A DNA stretch of 64,000 bases, taken from positions 558,001 through 622,000 of the forward strand of contig QWDQ01000004.1 of the NCBI GenBank assembly GCA_003868215.1, in the 5' to 3' direction. Positions within the stretch are counted from its first letter, which is position 1. Every line of letters starts with the position of its first letter. The position numbers were made by a program, and so were the translations under genes. This DNA comes from Pseudophaeomoniella oleicola. Lineage: Eukaryota; Ascomycota; Eurotiomycetes; Phaeomoniellales; Phaeomoniellaceae. This document shows positions 63,426 to 64,000 of the stretch, one piece after another. The notes below the pieces were generated by a model, which was given only the letters and a program-made list of their open reading frames with translations, ran no database searches and was not told the origin of the DNA.

Positions 63426-64000
63426 CTACTTAGTTGCCGCCTCAAGGGCCTTCTTCGCCCTATCAACCGCCATTTGCGCTTCTTTTCTCACCTCGGCATC
63501 CACTGGATCCGAGGGCTTTCGTCCTCCTTCTTGGACAGCAAGGCGCATGAAATCCTCGGTCGACTTCAAGGCATCGCGGCCAACAGCAAAGATATCACGT
63601 ATAAAGTTCTCTCGGCATGTCTCCCACTGCTTTTGCAATCTTCGCAACGAGAAAACAACCCCCAACGCGAAGATAGTACCGCATTCGTACAGACTCGGGG
63701 TCAAGGTTGAGACATAGGTCAAGGCGCTGAGAGCTGTCGTTGTCGCAGAGAATCCCACTGCCTTGAACAGAGAACTCTGAGCAGTTGCAGCCATGGTCGG
63801 TATTGCTGTGGATAGAAAACCCTGTCTCGCTCTTGTTAATTCGGAAGATTTGAGTGTCGGTTGATCTGGGACTTCGAGGTAGTCCGTCGACGAGCTTGGA
63901 ACACTGGGCTTCAGCGAAGGTGGCACATCATTGCCATCGGTAGTAGCAAATTCTAGCAGTCTACCGTCATACGACACGAAATTGATGAGGCCTGCCTGGT
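63426..64000 (-). CDS. C-terminal part of a membrane protein, cut by the window edge
   Basis: The minus-strand frame is open to the right edge (QAGLINFVSYDGRLLEFATT...), so the start is outside. At least 190 residues are visible. A Ser/Pro-rich linker is followed by two hydrophobic stretches (about bases 63790-63650: FKAVGFSATTTALSALTYVS and YECGTIFALGVVFSL), then a charged amphipathic helix with RRLQKQWETCRENFIRDIFA and a second one ending VDRAKKALEAATK. Two membrane passes with a C-terminal coiled coil are reminiscent of fuzzy-onion/dynamin-type mitochondrial GTPases, but no GTPase part is in view, so the family is not assigned. Confidence 0.6.
   Translation of the reverse strand, partial: QAGLINFVSYDGRLLEFATTDGNDVPPSLKPSVPSSSTDYLEVPDQPTLKSSELTRARQGFLSTAIPTMAATAQSSLFKAVGFSATTTALSALTYVSTLTPSLYECGTIFALGVVFSLRRLQKQWETCRENFIRDIFAVGRDALKSTEDFMRLAVQEGGRKPSDPVDAEVRKEAQMAVDRAKKALEAATK

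Overview
The window is nuclear DNA of a filamentous ascomycete (Pezizomycotina). The evidence is about thirty monocistronic genes on both strands at roughly 2 kb spacing, many short GT-AG introns (47 to 196 bases in those worked out here), and family markers typical of this group: a HapX-type iron regulator, a glucose-repressible GRG1/CCG-1 protein, a CipC-like stress protein, GH5, GH18 and GH71 cell-wall hydrolases, and a chromodomain partner of class II histone deacetylase. The genus cannot be named from the sequence alone. No tRNA, rRNA, CRISPR array, biosynthetic cluster or intact mobile element was found.

Layout. 1-9.3 kb: the end of a PQ-loop vacuolar transporter, a long Ser/Pro-rich protein ending in half of a DUF6594-like domain, an SDR oxidoreductase and SRP54. 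9.6-16 kb: RRP15, then mitochondrial ferredoxin (YAH1) divergent from the carrier-like fusion protein UGO1, then hapX with two SreA-type sites upstream. 16-25 kb: a PhoD-like phosphatase, a DapA-family aldolase, a GH18 protein and the chromodomain/HDA2-3 protein. 25.8-27.05 kb: an unusual TTCGAA-rich degenerate tandem array leading into an F-box-like gene. 28-36 kb: a GFA/CENP-V protein, NOP2 divergent from GET5, UBC7, and a GH5 glucanase. 36.2-39.5 kb is gene-poor with decayed coding traces, followed by GRG1, a small secreted protein and another possible relic. 42.9-54 kb: CYK3, an alpha/beta hydrolase, an amino-acid permease and a GH71 alpha-1,3-glucanase. 54-64 kb: a 2.9 kb gap full of simple repeats, SYG1/XPR1, the CipC-like gene, an acyl-protein-thioesterase-like pseudoenzyme, and a membrane protein cut by the window edge.

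How genes relate. There are no operons. Three divergent pairs share short intergenic regions: SRP54/RRP15 (317 bases), YAH1/UGO1 (267 bases) and NOP2/GET5 (371 bases); the first and third each pair an ER-targeting factor with a ribosome-biogenesis factor. An iron theme links YAH1 (a bipartite CCAAT/HapX-like site in its promoter region) with hapX (two ATCWGATAA sites). The strongest leads are the TTCGAA array, the paired SreA sites before hapX, the tandem splice donor in YAH1, and the thioesterase-like protein whose nucleophile Ser is Gly. All exon boundaries were inferred by eye from splice signals, reading frame and family alignment.
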